Positions 1 through 10,445 of a stretch of 64,000 bases of DNA are shown here, in pieces. The stretch's first letter is position 1. Each line of letters opens with the position of its first letter. A program made the translations under genes and the position numbers. This DNA comes from Erodium maritimum (taxonomy: Eukaryota > Streptophyta > Magnoliopsida > Geraniales > Geraniaceae): contig OY997596.1 of the NCBI GenBank assembly GCA_963921825.1, positions 4,469,001 through 4,533,000 of the forward strand, written 5' to 3'. The notes beneath the pieces were generated by a model. It searched no databases. It was not told the origin of the DNA and was given only the letters and a program-made list of their open reading frames with translations.

Positions 1-207
1 GTCGCCATCCATCCGCCGAGAAGGGGCCAAAGTTGACCCACCCCTCCCCGGGCCACCTCGGACTCATTCCTGCAGGCGGGGGTGCTTGAAGCCCCCCGCC
101 GCTGCTGCCTGTGACTCCTCATCAGACGCTGTCAAGTCCTCTGACTCGAGCTGATCCTCCTACCTTTCTAGGCGTTTCTTCCCAGATAGTGTCAGACTCA
201 TCTCCTT

Positions 208-1029
208 CTACACCCATTCAGACGGAATTGCATCTGACCCCGTCTCATAGGTCTCCTCCGCCGCTGCTACATCATCCTGCATGAGCCCATTCGTACAGCC
301 CGTCCTATCCCCAAGGCCCAGAGACGGCCCATTAGGGTTAGGGTTCTGTAGCAATATTCCTGTGCCCTTGCATCTTCGCCAATCTACCGCCGCCGACTCC
401 TCCGTCGTGGCCTCCGTGTCCGAGGACACCTCCACCACCGAGAGGACCTCATCGTCCTCCATAGCTTCGTCCTGTTCCGCCGCCTGGGTCACCCTCTCCG
501 ACTCCCATCCCGATTCCTCCTCGGATTCGACCTCCTCCCCCGAAGGCAGTGTCGTCTGCACGTCCTCCCCCGACCCCGATCCCGTACGCTCGCGATCACG
601 GCCCACGTCGCCGGCCTGCACAATCTCTACCAACCAACCCACCTGGAGTACAATACTTGACGGGAAGGGGTTACAACGAGCAGCGGAAGGATCCAGTCTA
701 CTCCAAAGCAACAATCGGTATACTACAACCGATGTGAAGATTCCCAATTGAAAAATCAGGATTAGGACGACGAAAAGGGACACGAGATTACCTTCCCTAC
801 GCCGTCGAACGACCTGGCTTGCGAGCCCTCCTCCTGGTGTGCCACCGCCGGTCGGCCTTGACGGCGGTGGCGACGAGCTTCCCTCCATGTGATGGCCGTA
901 CAGGTAGCCACACCACAACACCATACACAACACCCTCATATTGAACAAGCTCAAGGGCACCATGGATTCACCATTGGCGGCGAAAAAGGGAAGTAGCAGG
1001 GGCGGAAGCCCTAATCGTAGCGGCGGCAT
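208..1029 (-). CDS. Unidentified acidic ORF, possibly a LINE ORF1 fragment
   Basis: An open frame of 273 codons runs on the minus strand. Its N-terminal part is hydrophobic and Pro/Gly-rich, and its C-terminal half is strongly acidic, rich in Glu, Asp and Ser (roughly residues 150-250). I recognise no catalytic domain. The GC-rich, Ser/Pro/Glu-biased composition and the repeat-rich surroundings resemble the low-complexity C-terminal part of plant LINE ORF1 proteins, but that is inference. A 156-codon frame on the opposite strand (281-751) overlaps it and is equally unidentified, so the true coding strand is uncertain. It may not be a gene. Confidence 0.25.
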   Translation of the reverse strand: MPPLRLGLPPLLLPFFAANGESMVPLSLFNMRVLCMVLWCGYLYGHHMEGSSSPPPSRPTGGGTPGGGLASQVVRRRREGNLVSLFVVLILIFQLGIFTSVVVYRLLLWSRLDPSAARCNPFPSSIVLQVGWLVEIVQAGDVGRDRERTGSGSGEDVQTTLPSGEEVESEEESGWESERVTQAAEQDEAMEDDEVLSVVEVSSDTEATTEESAAVDWRRCKGTGILLQNPNPNGPSLGLGDRTGCTNGLMQDDVAAAEETYETGSDAIPSEWV

Positions 1030-1169
1030 ACTCGCACACCCCTAGATAAAAGGCAAGGATGTTTGAACATTAATTAACATACACACAAGATATTGTGGTT
1101 AAGTAAATTGTAGTATACTCATATAAATGTGTAAGATCAAAATTCAAAAAACAATAGTACATTCATTTT

Positions 1170-2689
1170 TTTTTTTGATCAACAATTTTTTTTATATAAA
1201 ATCCGACTGCTACAAATTGTAGCAGAAGGATAAGGCATAGCCTCAATACAAACAAGAGTACAATCGTAACTGTCTCGGAACCAATACCCAACAAGGGGTG
1301 ATAACAAACACCAAACTACAACAAGGTCAGTTACCCAGAAAATACATGAAGTACAACAATGAAAGCTTAACGCTCAACCAACAAACAAAACAAACCCAAC
1401 AAGTGGGCTAACAGGGCAAACAACAGGCCCAACAAAGGGCAACCAGGCCCAACAATAAACAGAAACTAAAAAGCGAGAAAAAAAAACCATGCCAAAACCC
1501 TCGCCCTCCTCGAGCCCCGCGCGAACCCACTCGGAACAGGGAAACCGAGACCGAACTCCAAGCGCAACACCGAAGAGAATCGACCAACAACCAAAAACCA
1601 CAGAAACACCACGAGTGAAGCGAAGAAGACGATCCAAAATGCCCCAAACCAGCACCGCCGACCACCAGAGCAAAGCTCCTCCACCCAACTCTCTACACCA
1701 CACCTCACTCGGCTCCTAGTGACAGAAAATCCAAACAACCTCCCCAATACAACACCAACCAATAACCCAGAATCCATTTTAATGAAATTCCAGAACAACT
1801 CCCCCTTACCCTAAGGAACCGAACCAAACTCAAAGTCCCTAATCCTCCAATCTTCCAAGCGCCGTTAGGCTAAACCCGACTTGGCCAACACCAGAAGTTG
1901 GGCCCCGTCCCCCATGGGAACGAGAGGAAGAAGAATTAGAAAATAAGGGAAAGAGATGGGATGGTCAGATCCATAGAAATGACGGGGAAGAAGAAATACA
2001 AGATCTGTACTCTCAGATCTCACGAGATCTCGTCGGTGGCCAACACCAGGCCGACGACCCAAAGGGAGAGAAGTAGTCAAAAAATGACATACAGACATAT
2101 CTAGTATGGAAGGAGTTACAGAGAACGAGAAGGATCTTGAAAATTCCTTACCGAGAACCGAAGCAAGTAGGGAAGAAGAGAAGCAGCCCCCGCAAACTCA
2201 GATCTGAAGCAGCGCCGAGAGAAGCCCCTCCCATAACACCCAACCACCAAAACGAAGCCAAAACACGGCTAAACCCCTCGCCGTTCCGGCGAGGCCCGGA
2301 TAACCCGAGAATAGAAGAGGCGGGGGTAGATCTGGAAAAAGCAAGCCCCGACGCGTGCAAACGAGTCCCAAGCGAAGACGAGGGGCCAAAACACCGAGAA
2401 GAACCAGATCCCTGTCATCAATCTCAATGAAGAAAACTCGTCCCACTTGAATCGGAACTTTCGCCGCCGGAGGAGAAGAGAAAACCAAAGGCCGGAGAGG
2501 TGAGGCTACACACAGCAAGGAAAACGAAGGATGGAAGGGAGAGACAACCACCGGTGACTGTCATGACCGTAGCCATGAGAGCCACCGACGGCGACCAGAG
2601 GAAGAGAGGGCTCGGTTTAGGGTTTGGGTGAGGAAAGTCTAGAGAGAAGGGAGACCCTCTCTCTCTCTAGACCCGAAATGTTGTATATT
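1170..2689 (-). mobile_element. Non-LTR retroposon, family A copy 1, no reverse transcriptase
   Basis: The unit is bounded by a perfect 16-bp target-site duplication, atagtacattcatttt, at 1154-1169 and 2690-2705. It has a poly(T) run directly inside the left duplication, which is the poly(A) tail of a minus-strand insertion. The tail is preceded, in element orientation, by TGATC, a terminus shared with copies at 27329 and 47373 (gccgatc/gccggtc in plus-strand relatives). The 5' end at about 2689 is followed by a CT-rich leader. About 1.5 kb long, it has only short ORFs and no RT or endonuclease motif, so it must be non-autonomous. Its internal sequence near 1860-2100 (gccgttaggc, agatctcg, ggtggcc) is shared with the copy at 27.3-28.9 kb. 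It lies about 280 bp past the PP2C stop codon. Confidence 0.8.
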
Positions 2690-2981
2690 ATAGTACATTC
2701 ATTTTAAATATGTATAGAATGAAAATTCAAATATTTCTAGTATCCATCCACAAAGTTAGAACATATTTAGGTCAACATCAACAACAACAAAAAAAATCAG
2801 TTTTTGAATCCACCCTCTAATAATTCTTGAGTAGATCGTATCATTCATTAACAATTTCACATATATACACCAATATCTACACAGAAATTAAAATGGAAAC
2901 TAAAAAAAGGAAATAAAGTCCCCAATTTCCACGTCATTTCTCCGCAACACAAACTAGCTAAAAATAGAAACAACACAACCT

Positions 2982-4433
2982 CTACGTGTCACTCTTCCGG
3001 AGATCCACCACCACGACGCTGACGTTGTCGGAGCTGTGCCTCGCCAGCGCAAGTTTCGTCAGCAAACCCGAGGCGTCGGAGCACGCCTTGTCCGCCGCCT
3101 CCTCTTCCCTCGGCGCCGCCTCCTCTTCCCTCGGCGCCGCCTCCGACGGAGGCGCATGTGCCTTCCCCTTCAGGCACATACGCGCCACCCCGCACGCAGT
3201 CCCGTTCGACACCACGTCCCACAGCCCGTCGCTCGCCAGTATCAGGCACTCGTCCTCCGCCGTCCGATCCCACACCGTCACCTCCGGCTCGCAGCTCACG
3301 TACGGCTTCAGGTAGTTGTCGCCGATGGCCCGAGACATCGCCAACACTCCCAGGACCCGAGCCCCGTCCCAGTATATGACCCGCCCGCCCGCTTTCTCGA
3401 TCCGGTTCAGCTCGTCCGGACGGTCCGGCTGCAAAACCAAAAATTAATCACTTCAAATTAAATAAACGTATCTTTCATAAAGATTTTCTCGGCAACCAAC
3501 CAAACAGGAGTTTCGGCACTTTTAATTAATTTATTTACCTTGTGATCGGAGGAGAGAGGAACGGCTTTTCCGTTCCGGCAGAGGACGGCTCTGGAATCGC
3601 CGACGTTGGCGACGATGATTTTATCGGGAGTCACGACGGCGACGACGGCGGTGGATCCGACGGCGTCGCACTCCGGCAGCTGAAGCTCGCACCTGCAATT
3701 GGAGGTAGAAACGGTTTCGTGGCATGCGATCACTTCCTTGTCCATGCGCGAGAAGCTTCGCTCCATCACGCCCTTCCAATCGCTCGTCGATTCTTCGAGC
3801 TCCTCCTTCACCAGCTCGTGCAATCGCTCTCTGCACTTGGTCGCGACCTGTACAAATTGACGAAATCAAGCTCCGATTCGGTATAATCGACACGAATCGA
3901 AGAAATCAAGGCTCGTTAGAAGGTAAGGGTCGTACATGGGAGCAACCGTGGCCGTCGTAGACGGAAAAATAGTGCAATCCGGCGGAATCTTCCGGTGTTT
4001 TACCGAGAAACGACGGTCGTATTGTGACCGCGTCTTCCATGTCCCGCCGCCTCCCGCAGACCGATGCGACGCCGTATTTGGGGTACGATTCAACACGCGC
4101 AGCCGTACCGGTTTTCTCCGGGCTCCGATCTCGAGATTCGCTAGAAATGCAGATCTCGTTTCTCTTCTCCCCCGACTCTCCGTTCTCAGACTCTCTCGCT
4201 TCGTCTCTTACGTTCAAATCAAAATTCTCCACGGCGTCGTCGCAGTCCCGGCCGAGGTAAGCGTCCAGCCTCTTCCGCTTCAAAATCGCCGTCTCCGTTT
4301 CGGTCGGAGGCGGCGCGACGAACCGGAAACGACGGATCTCCATCCTCCTCCGCCGTGCGGTTCTGGAGTTGGAATTACAAGACGAACCCGAAGCCTCACT
4401 CTCATTAACCATCCCACAGCATATCTCAGCCAT
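2982..4433 (-). CDS. HAI: Clade A protein phosphatase 2C (HAI/AHG3 type), ABA co-receptor
   Basis: A Mg/Mn-dependent Ser/Thr phosphatase of the group that is inhibited by ABA-bound PYR/PYL receptors and switches off SnRK2 kinases, acting in nucleus and cytosol. Three exons: 4433-3936 (starts at ATG 4433), 3847-3539 and 3428-2982, giving 417 aa. Both introns have GT-AG ends and keep frame. Visible PP2C motifs: [10 protein letters not shown] near 128-136, VYDGHGCSH at 158-166, [11 protein letters not shown] near 249-259, SRAIGD at 301-306, LASDGLWD at 333-340 and [13 protein letters not shown] near the C-terminus. The Trp of GGRVIYWDG (W289) is the lock residue that contacts receptor-bound ABA, marking clade A. 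The N-terminal [10 protein letters not shown] stretch fits HAI-type members. A short APREEEA duplication lies near 367-380. Length is normal for the family and no defect is seen. Multiple ABRE cores lie upstream. Confidence 0.93.
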
Positions 4434-5300
4434 TGATCACCAAATCAACGATCTCTCCTACAAGTTGTAAAAGCTCTGTAGCGAAGATCCTCCCGCGCTA
4501 ATGTTCAAGCTTTAAGAAGGACCAGCTATGGCGGACGAGTCGGTTTTTGTATTTTCGATTCCAAGCGCGTGTACTCCACGTGCTACTCTTGTGACGTGGT
4601 GGCGCGTCTCCATCTCTCTTTCTGCCTAAACACATGAATATTAGACACCCACCGTTTGATCCTACCACGTGTCCCTGAGGTTCCGGTACCGAGAAACGTG
4701 GGCCAATCAGGTTTGAACACGGAACCTGTTGAACTTCCTTCCCTGACACGCAAGTGGTCCTATGCGTCCTTTTTATAGTTCGCGAAACATAAATAGATAT
4801 TTCTAATTTATTTTATTACTAATAGTACTTCCGTTGGGTCCACCGTGTAGGGGTGGCCCAATGGAGTGCATCAACGTCCGTTAAAGTTGGCCGAGAGTAT
4901 GGCTCACGTCGTTAACGTCTCAACGAAGGCGGTATCTTTTGGTGAGTCCTTCCTACACGTGTCACTTCCACGACACCGCAGCGAGGACTAGTACCGTGGG
5001 GACCGGCACACACAAATACAGCACCTGATTTGAGAGTACATTAAGTTCTTTTCTATTTCCGTATCTGTTGTTTAAGTGAATGGAAATAGAAAAAAGAACA
5101 TGAAAAATATAACTTAAATATTAAATGCGATATGGACCAACATAATCACTAAGGTTAGATTCGCAGTACACGTGGTGACCGTAGAGAGGGCAACGTGTAG
5201 GGGTAGCCTGTGGCAACAGTACGGTACGGAGAAGTAGGGAAAGAAGAGCCGTTGGATGAGATCCACGTGTGGAGACATTGATGGCAGATTGTAAAGATGA
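4434..5300 (-). promoter_or_regulatory. PP2C promoter with TATA box and a cluster of G-box/ABRE cores
   Basis: A TATA box, read on the minus strand as CTATAAAAAGG, lies at 4768-4778, about 335 bp upstream of the ATG. CACGTG cores occur at 4577, 4666 (CACGTGTC), 4956 (CACGTGTC), 5169 (CACGTGGT) and 5264, with a further ACGTGG near 4594 and AACGTGGG near 4694. The first group lies between the TATA box and the ATG (5' leader or downstream promoter) and the last three are distal. ABREs bind AREB/ABF bZIP factors, and clade A PP2C genes are known feedback targets of ABA. A CGTGTAGGGGT motif occurs twice (about 4845 and 5191). Beyond about 5300, up to the LINE tail at 5560, nothing is recognised. 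Confidence 0.75.
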
Positions 5301-5559
5301 TAATGTGTATCCAACGAGTGTGTATGCGTCATGTGGATGACATGATGTGTTGATTAGCGGGAACGTGTTTGACGGGAGGCTGAAGAAGAAGTGCAGTTTG
5401 GTTCGGTCATCTTCGTTCCCTCTTTTTCTCCGAACAGAAATTATGTGATTTTGATTGTTTTAAAAAAAGAAAATTATTTTCCGTGTTTTGATTGATGTTG
5501 AAATTATTAATTTTAGAGAGAGAGACATGCAGATGAAGCGTGCACGTGGAACAGATGTT

Positions 5560-8022
5560 TTTTTTTTTGAAAGAGAGACAGTGATGTTAATACAATGAAC
5601 AGTCTCGTTCGCAGGTGTAGAATTAAACTTGAGTTTAACATCTTTAAGTGTCATAATAAGAGATGTACATTCTTCAATAATGCATCCCACCAGTAAGAGT
5701 AGAGGGGTAGTCCGTTGGACCATCCTTACCACAAATTGGGTATTGCTTCAGATAATATTCTTGACCGCCCTAAATCACGGACCCAGAGGAGCGCCTGGTA
5801 TATACCAATAGCTTCTGCCATTTCGGGTATAGGTGGTGCAAGTCCAATCCCGTTTCTACCTTCCACGACCATTGCTTTGTCATCTCTACATATCATACCC
5901 CATCCCAATTGAGAAGTGTCTGAAAAGACCGCCCCATCCACATTTAGGGACAACCAATGAGTCGGGGAGGGAGGGTGGCGTCCATCCTCTCCCGGTTGGG
6001 TGAACCTGGGAAATAACCTGTGGAGTCAAGCTCCTATACGCCTCTTTCCAGCTATGGATATTACTGATGGCCGTAGCAATTTTGCTCTTTATTGACATAT
6101 CAGATATAGACATTGTAGCAGTCATCCATTGTAAGAAAGTAGTAACATGGGAGACTAGTAGAGATACATGGGATCACTACCACACTTCTTGATCAAATGG
6201 GCATTGGACTAATAGGTGTAAGACCGTTTCAGGATCAGTGGTACACACATGACACTCATCCGGAATAAGGACAAATTTTGTCCGAAGGTTCGCCGCTACC
6301 TGTAGGTTACCTGAAATTGCCCTCCATAGGAACACTTTGATTCGCGGTTGGATGTCTAAATCCCATATGGCGGTCCATACCGATGCCCCTTGTGTTGGTA
6401 CCCATCTGCCATGTACTCGGGCCAATAGTCGATATCTTTCCTCACAACTATACCGCCCTTGGAGGTCCCGTGTCCAGTACCACCTGTCTTGTGTCGTATG
6501 ATTCGGGACCGGGATGATCAAAAATTATGGGACAAACTCCGGGGGAATGAGTGTACTAACTTTCGGGATGTCTCATTCTCCCTCTTGAGTAAGAAGCTCC
6601 GAGACCATCATGCGCTCATTTGTTAATGACCCCATAGGTATGGTAGCTGTATCCCCCGTAAGCCATGGTACCCCTTCAACCTTAGTAGATAACCCGTTCC
6701 CGGTGTTTTTATGGAGACCTTCCTGAAACATACTTTGGGTATGTGCGTAATCCCGACCACCGTTGACTCGGGTTTAATCTCGGCCCAGCCGTCAAAAAAA
6801 TCACCATCTTTGAAATATCGGGCCTCAAAAAATCTTACCACCAGACTGTTCAGGATTTAGAGGAATTTCCACCCCATATTTATCGAAAATGCGATGTTCA
6901 TCGTACATGTCCCGGAACCCCATTCCACCCACCTCTTTTGGTTGACAAAGCTTTTTCTAATCCTTCCATATAATCGGGTGTCCCGCTTTTGTATGAATTT
7001 TTTCCACCAAAGATTTGGGGATGAGAAACACACTAATGGCATATATTAGCATCGAATGAAGGACTGATTTGATCATTACTTCCTTTCCACCTGCAGAGAT
7101 CATCTGACCATCCCAAGAATTAATCTTTTCCAAGATACGGTCACATATGAATTGTAAACTCTGACCTTTTTTTCGACCAAGCATGTTCGGGACGCCTAAG
7201 TATGTCGAGGCCTGGGAGATTTCTTGTATACCCAATGTGGTGCAATAGAGGACTCTGTTTGTCGGGGTCGTATTTGTGCTAAAAAAAATATCGATGATTT
7301 ATGCTTGTTGATAACCTGGCCCGATAATGTACTAAAGGTTTGTAGTATCCCTTGTAGGTACTCAACTTACTTTCTATCTGCCATGTAGAAAATGTAGCAG
7401 TCATTTGCGAAGAAAATGTGGGAGATAACCGGGGATCTCTTGGCCACGGACACCCCATGGATCTTACCATCCATTTCGGCCTGACTTAGTAACCTATATA
7501 TTCCATCCATGCAAAAGAGAATAGGTACGGCGATAGCGGATCGCCTTGCCTTATGCCTGAGCCTACTGTGAAAGTCTCTGTCCTTCTGCCCCCCTGTTTG
7601 GAATGTGTACTGAATGGAACGCATACAAGCCAGTACTAAGGTTCTCCACTTTGGACCGAAACCAAAAGCTCCCATCATAGCCAGTAAGAAAGGCCATTAC
7701 ACTCTATCATACGTCTTGCTCATGTCTAATTTTAGAGCCATAAACCCATTTGGTCCTTGAGTTCGATGTCGGAAGGAGTGAATAATCTCATATGATATAA
7801 ACAAGTTATCTTGGATCACCCTCCCTAGGACAAAATCCCCTTAGTTCACTGATATAATAGGTTCAAGAAGCAACTTCAATCTATTAGCAAGTACCTTTGG
7901 AAGGACTCGGGATATCACATTACAAAGGGAGATGGGGTGTAAATCCACTATCCTATTTGGGTCCTTATTCTTTGGAACAAGCACCAACGTTGTATGGTCA
8001 TTTCTTGACTCGAGCTCGACCA
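5560..8022 (-). mobile_element. Decayed L1-type LINE, ORF2 3' two-thirds
   Basis: Read from high to low coordinates, the minus strand encodes the order of a plant LINE ORF2 in several broken frames. RT start at 8023-7841 (HTTLVLVPK, then PISLCNVI and KVLANRLK), RT palm at 7678-7367, RT thumb at 7235-6957 (TYLGVP, INSWDG, SAGGKEVMIKSVL), zf-RVT at 6521-6177 (RWYWTRDLQGRYSCEERYRLL, WDLDIQPRIKVFLWRA, CHVC...HLLVQCPF) and an RNase H-like end at 5953-5726 (NVDGAVF, GWGMICRD). A poly(T) run at 5560-5571 is the poly(A) tail. The element is truncated at about 8022, so endonuclease and ORF1 are missing, and frameshifts and stops make it inactive. I could not find a matching TSD. Confidence 0.9.
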
Positions 8023-8220
8023 CCTTTTCTCCACCCCCGTTTCTCGAGCTCGACCGTTTTCCACCAGCCGTTTCTCCTACTATGGTTTCTCCACAGGCCG
8101 TTTCTCGAGCTGCAACATTTATGCACCGACGTTTCTACAACTAACGTGTCTCCACCAATGGCCGACAACTCCCACTTTGATAGCTTGACCGCGTTCTTGG
8201 GCTCGAGCTGAACACCGCCC
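8022..8220. repeat. Degenerate cgtttctc/gagctcgac repeat tract
   Basis: Immediately beyond the LINE truncation point, short motifs such as cgtttctcgagctc, tttctccac and cgtttct recur irregularly for about 150 bp. The tract separates the LINE from the SANT-like remnant. I see no gene in it. Confidence 0.4.
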
Positions 8221-8319
8221 TATCACTGGCAGCCCGTACTGGTAACGCAAACACCATCGATGGCCTTGTAGGCTTGACCTAATGTAAATCCATCGAGTAT
8301 GATACGTATGTACCGAAAG

Positions 8320-8690
8320 TGGATTCAGCTCGAGTATGTTACATTGGTGTGTATGTGGCTGAAAATGGTAGAGCAAGAAGGCGACCAATCCGTTGATGTC
8401 TTTTGGGATAGCATACAGGGGGAGCTCGCCCACGAGACCCGTCAAACCCTGGAGATAGAGCGGTCCGCCTAGAACTACAAATATCATTAGAACGTCATCA
8501 ACCGGAAGATGAAGTGTTTCAATGAGTGTTGGTTGGAGCTGAAGCGCATTTACTAACCCGTTTGGTCCGACGACAAGCTCATGGATCTTGTAGAGGATGT
8601 GTATTCCGAGAAATATGAATACTAGTTCGTATGAAAGCACTAGTGGATCCTCATGCGGGACCATCTCTGTTGGATGGAGTCATAGATCGT
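8320..8690 (+). pseudogene. SANT/Myb-like transposon-associated protein remnant (PIF/Harbinger ORF1-like)
   Basis: Translating the plus strand through stop codons gives VTLVCMWLKMVEQEGDQSVD, then FWDSIQGEL, then further on DDKLMDLVEDVYSEKYEY and WILMRDH. This spacing (a helix, then a VFWDSI block, then a conserved D/E-rich helix followed by an aromatic-rich end) matches the Myb/SANT-like proteins often annotated as 'glutathione S-transferase T3-like', which accompany PIF/Harbinger transposases. At least four in-frame stops make it a dead copy. A second remnant of the same family lies at 62.75-63.5 kb. Confidence 0.55.
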
Positions 8691-8829
8691 AATGGCCGAA
8701 AACACAACTAGGTTCTCAGAGTTATTAATTACACGGCAATTACAAAAGATGGTTGTAAAAAAAATAGTCATCAAGGAAATACAAGAAGGTCCTCAATTGA
8801 TGACCAACAACTTGTAATTCGTTTTAGAC

Positions 8830-9083
8830 GTGCAATGTGACGACACGACTTCAAATTTGACCTTAGTTTTCCATAGTCAAAAAGTGAAAATGGTGTGAAA
8901 GCGATATTGTCATTGCTCCTAGAACATAAAAAGTAATGTCACTTTACCATATCTTTGACATGGTCACGTGACATTACTTGCTATGTTCTCAACAACAATG
9001 ACAGTAACGCTTCCACATTACTTTCCATCTTCGATTGTGGATTACTGAGAATAAAATTTGAAGTCGTGTCATCATATTACACC
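8830..9083. mobile_element. Hairpin-forming MITE
   Basis: Two arms of about 100 bp are reverse complements: 8842-8942 (starts gacacgacttcaaattt, ends aagtaatgtcac) and 8968-9070 (starts gtgacattactt, ends aaatttgaagtcgtgtc). Only about 25 bp lies between them. A weaker match extends the arms outward to about 8830 and 9083. There is no coding capacity. The size and structure fit a MITE or foldback element. A clear TSD was not identified. From 9084 to about 9360 nothing is recognised. Confidence 0.75.
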
Positions 9084-9364
9084 CCCAGACCCATTACTCA
9101 AAGTCCGAGAAGATAGATCATAGATCGTATTTACGTTATACTTCCATTCAAATGTTTCGATAAATAATAATATGTGTCGGGTCAGGTCATCTTTTGTTTT
9201 TTTATAACAAAATTAGTTTAAATTGGACTGGAAAATAATTAGACCCATTTTCCAGGGCCTAATTCCAACTTCTTTCCCCATAATCCCTCAAATGACCGAT
9301 TTTTTCTACTCATGTAGACGAATGAGCCACATGTCTAAGGATTTTTGAATTTTCAAGGAAGAAC

Positions 9365-9711
9365 GACTTAAAGCAATGGGACGGTATGGGGCACATATGA
9401 AAAAAAACCTCCCTCCTTTTCAGCCTGGAGAGGCGTTAAGAGCTGGGAGCAAAACTAGGCAGAGGGGAAAGGTGGTCGGAGGGATAAGGAAGGTTCTCGG
9501 GGTGACCGTGATTCAAAGACAAGGAGGGAGGTTTCACCGGAGGGAAGTTGGGTTCGGAAGAGTGTCAGAATTTCGAGAGGACATATGTAACTCAACTCTG
9601 AGAGTTGGAACGATTATTCACAAGGGAGGCTTCCCAGAGAAAGGGAAGACTAATGAGGTTAAACAGGGGACTAATAAGGCACTGATAACTAAAGATAGGT
9701 AGGTGAAGAAA
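9365..9711 (+). mobile_element. LINE ORF1 end, 5' part of a LINE split by a 14.4-kb insertion
   Basis: An ORF from 9376 to 9702 begins MGRYGAHMKKNLPP, which resembles a decayed CCHC zinc knuckle (C-x2-C...GH...C) of a plant LINE ORF1 followed by a basic, Gly/Arg-rich tail. It stops at the gypsy insertion. The sequence resumes after the right TSD at 24093 and leads into the LINE endonuclease at 24.43 kb. The order (ORF1 end, short spacer, ORF2 endonuclease) is that of an intact LINE once the insertion is removed. Confidence 0.6.
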
Positions 9712-10445
9712 TGTCACGCCCCAAATTCGGTTTTGACCGGACTCGAGACGTGAACCAAAATAATAGATAATTAAGGCGAAAATTAAAGTGATAAAGCTTA
9801 AAATAATAAACTGCACTTTCATAAATTCAAATAAAAGAGTCAATAGCTCTTAAATAAAATGTAAAAACAGGTCTTAGTTCAAATCACGGTACGTCACTAG
9901 ACCTACTAGACAAGACCCTCGCCAGCTCCCAAGCTCAGCTATGTCCTACTAGCGCAAAACTGCTCAACACCTGAAAAACAACAAGATAAGAGGGTGAGCT
10001 TTCGCCCAGTAGAGAAAGTAGTTAAGGTAATGAACATTGGCTCACCACCACGAGTAACCGTCCAATTAGGGCATACTAGTACAACATAACTAATTGCCAA
10101 TCCGGGGTTCATAGCCAAACTTACAACACACTCAACGACCTCTTTCACACAATAAGACATTAACCAAACAGTAAACACATCACACACAAAAGCAACCAGC
10201 ACACGTCCCATACCGCAATTCCCGAACTCCATCATATCATATCGGAAAGTCATCGTATCATCTCGTAACGTCCCTCGGTCCAGAGGAGACACATGCGTCG
10301 GGGCTACCGAAAACGTTCCCGAGGAACGCATCTCATCGGAAGTCCCGGAAATGTCCCCAAAGGACCATAGATCATCGGGGTAGGAACACAACACCTAGTG
10401 TCAAACACGACCCGTAGGCCCAATACGTTCCGTAGGCCCAAAACA
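9712..10445 (-). repeat. Truncated 3' LTR of the gypsy element
   Basis: The sequence from TGTCACGCCCC to the cctagtgtcaaacacgac block aligns closely with the outer part of the right LTR (21423-22150). The match fades after about 10445, where gag-derived sequence begins. The rest of the LTR, about 1.9 kb, was lost in the same deletion that removed pol. Scattered substitutions against the right LTR indicate an older insertion than the copia element inside it. Confidence 0.8.

Noticed and set aside
2986-3461. Plus-strand frames of 73-141 codons over the PP2C gene
   Set aside because: Antisense shadows of GC-rich PP2C exons.
5726-5953. Possible separate RNase H gene
   Set aside because: It is the RNase H-like end of the decayed LINE on the same strand, followed by the poly(A) tail.
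9376-9702. Stand-alone 108-codon gene
   Set aside because: Position, zinc-knuckle remnant and continuation at 24093 show it is the ORF1 end of a split LINE.
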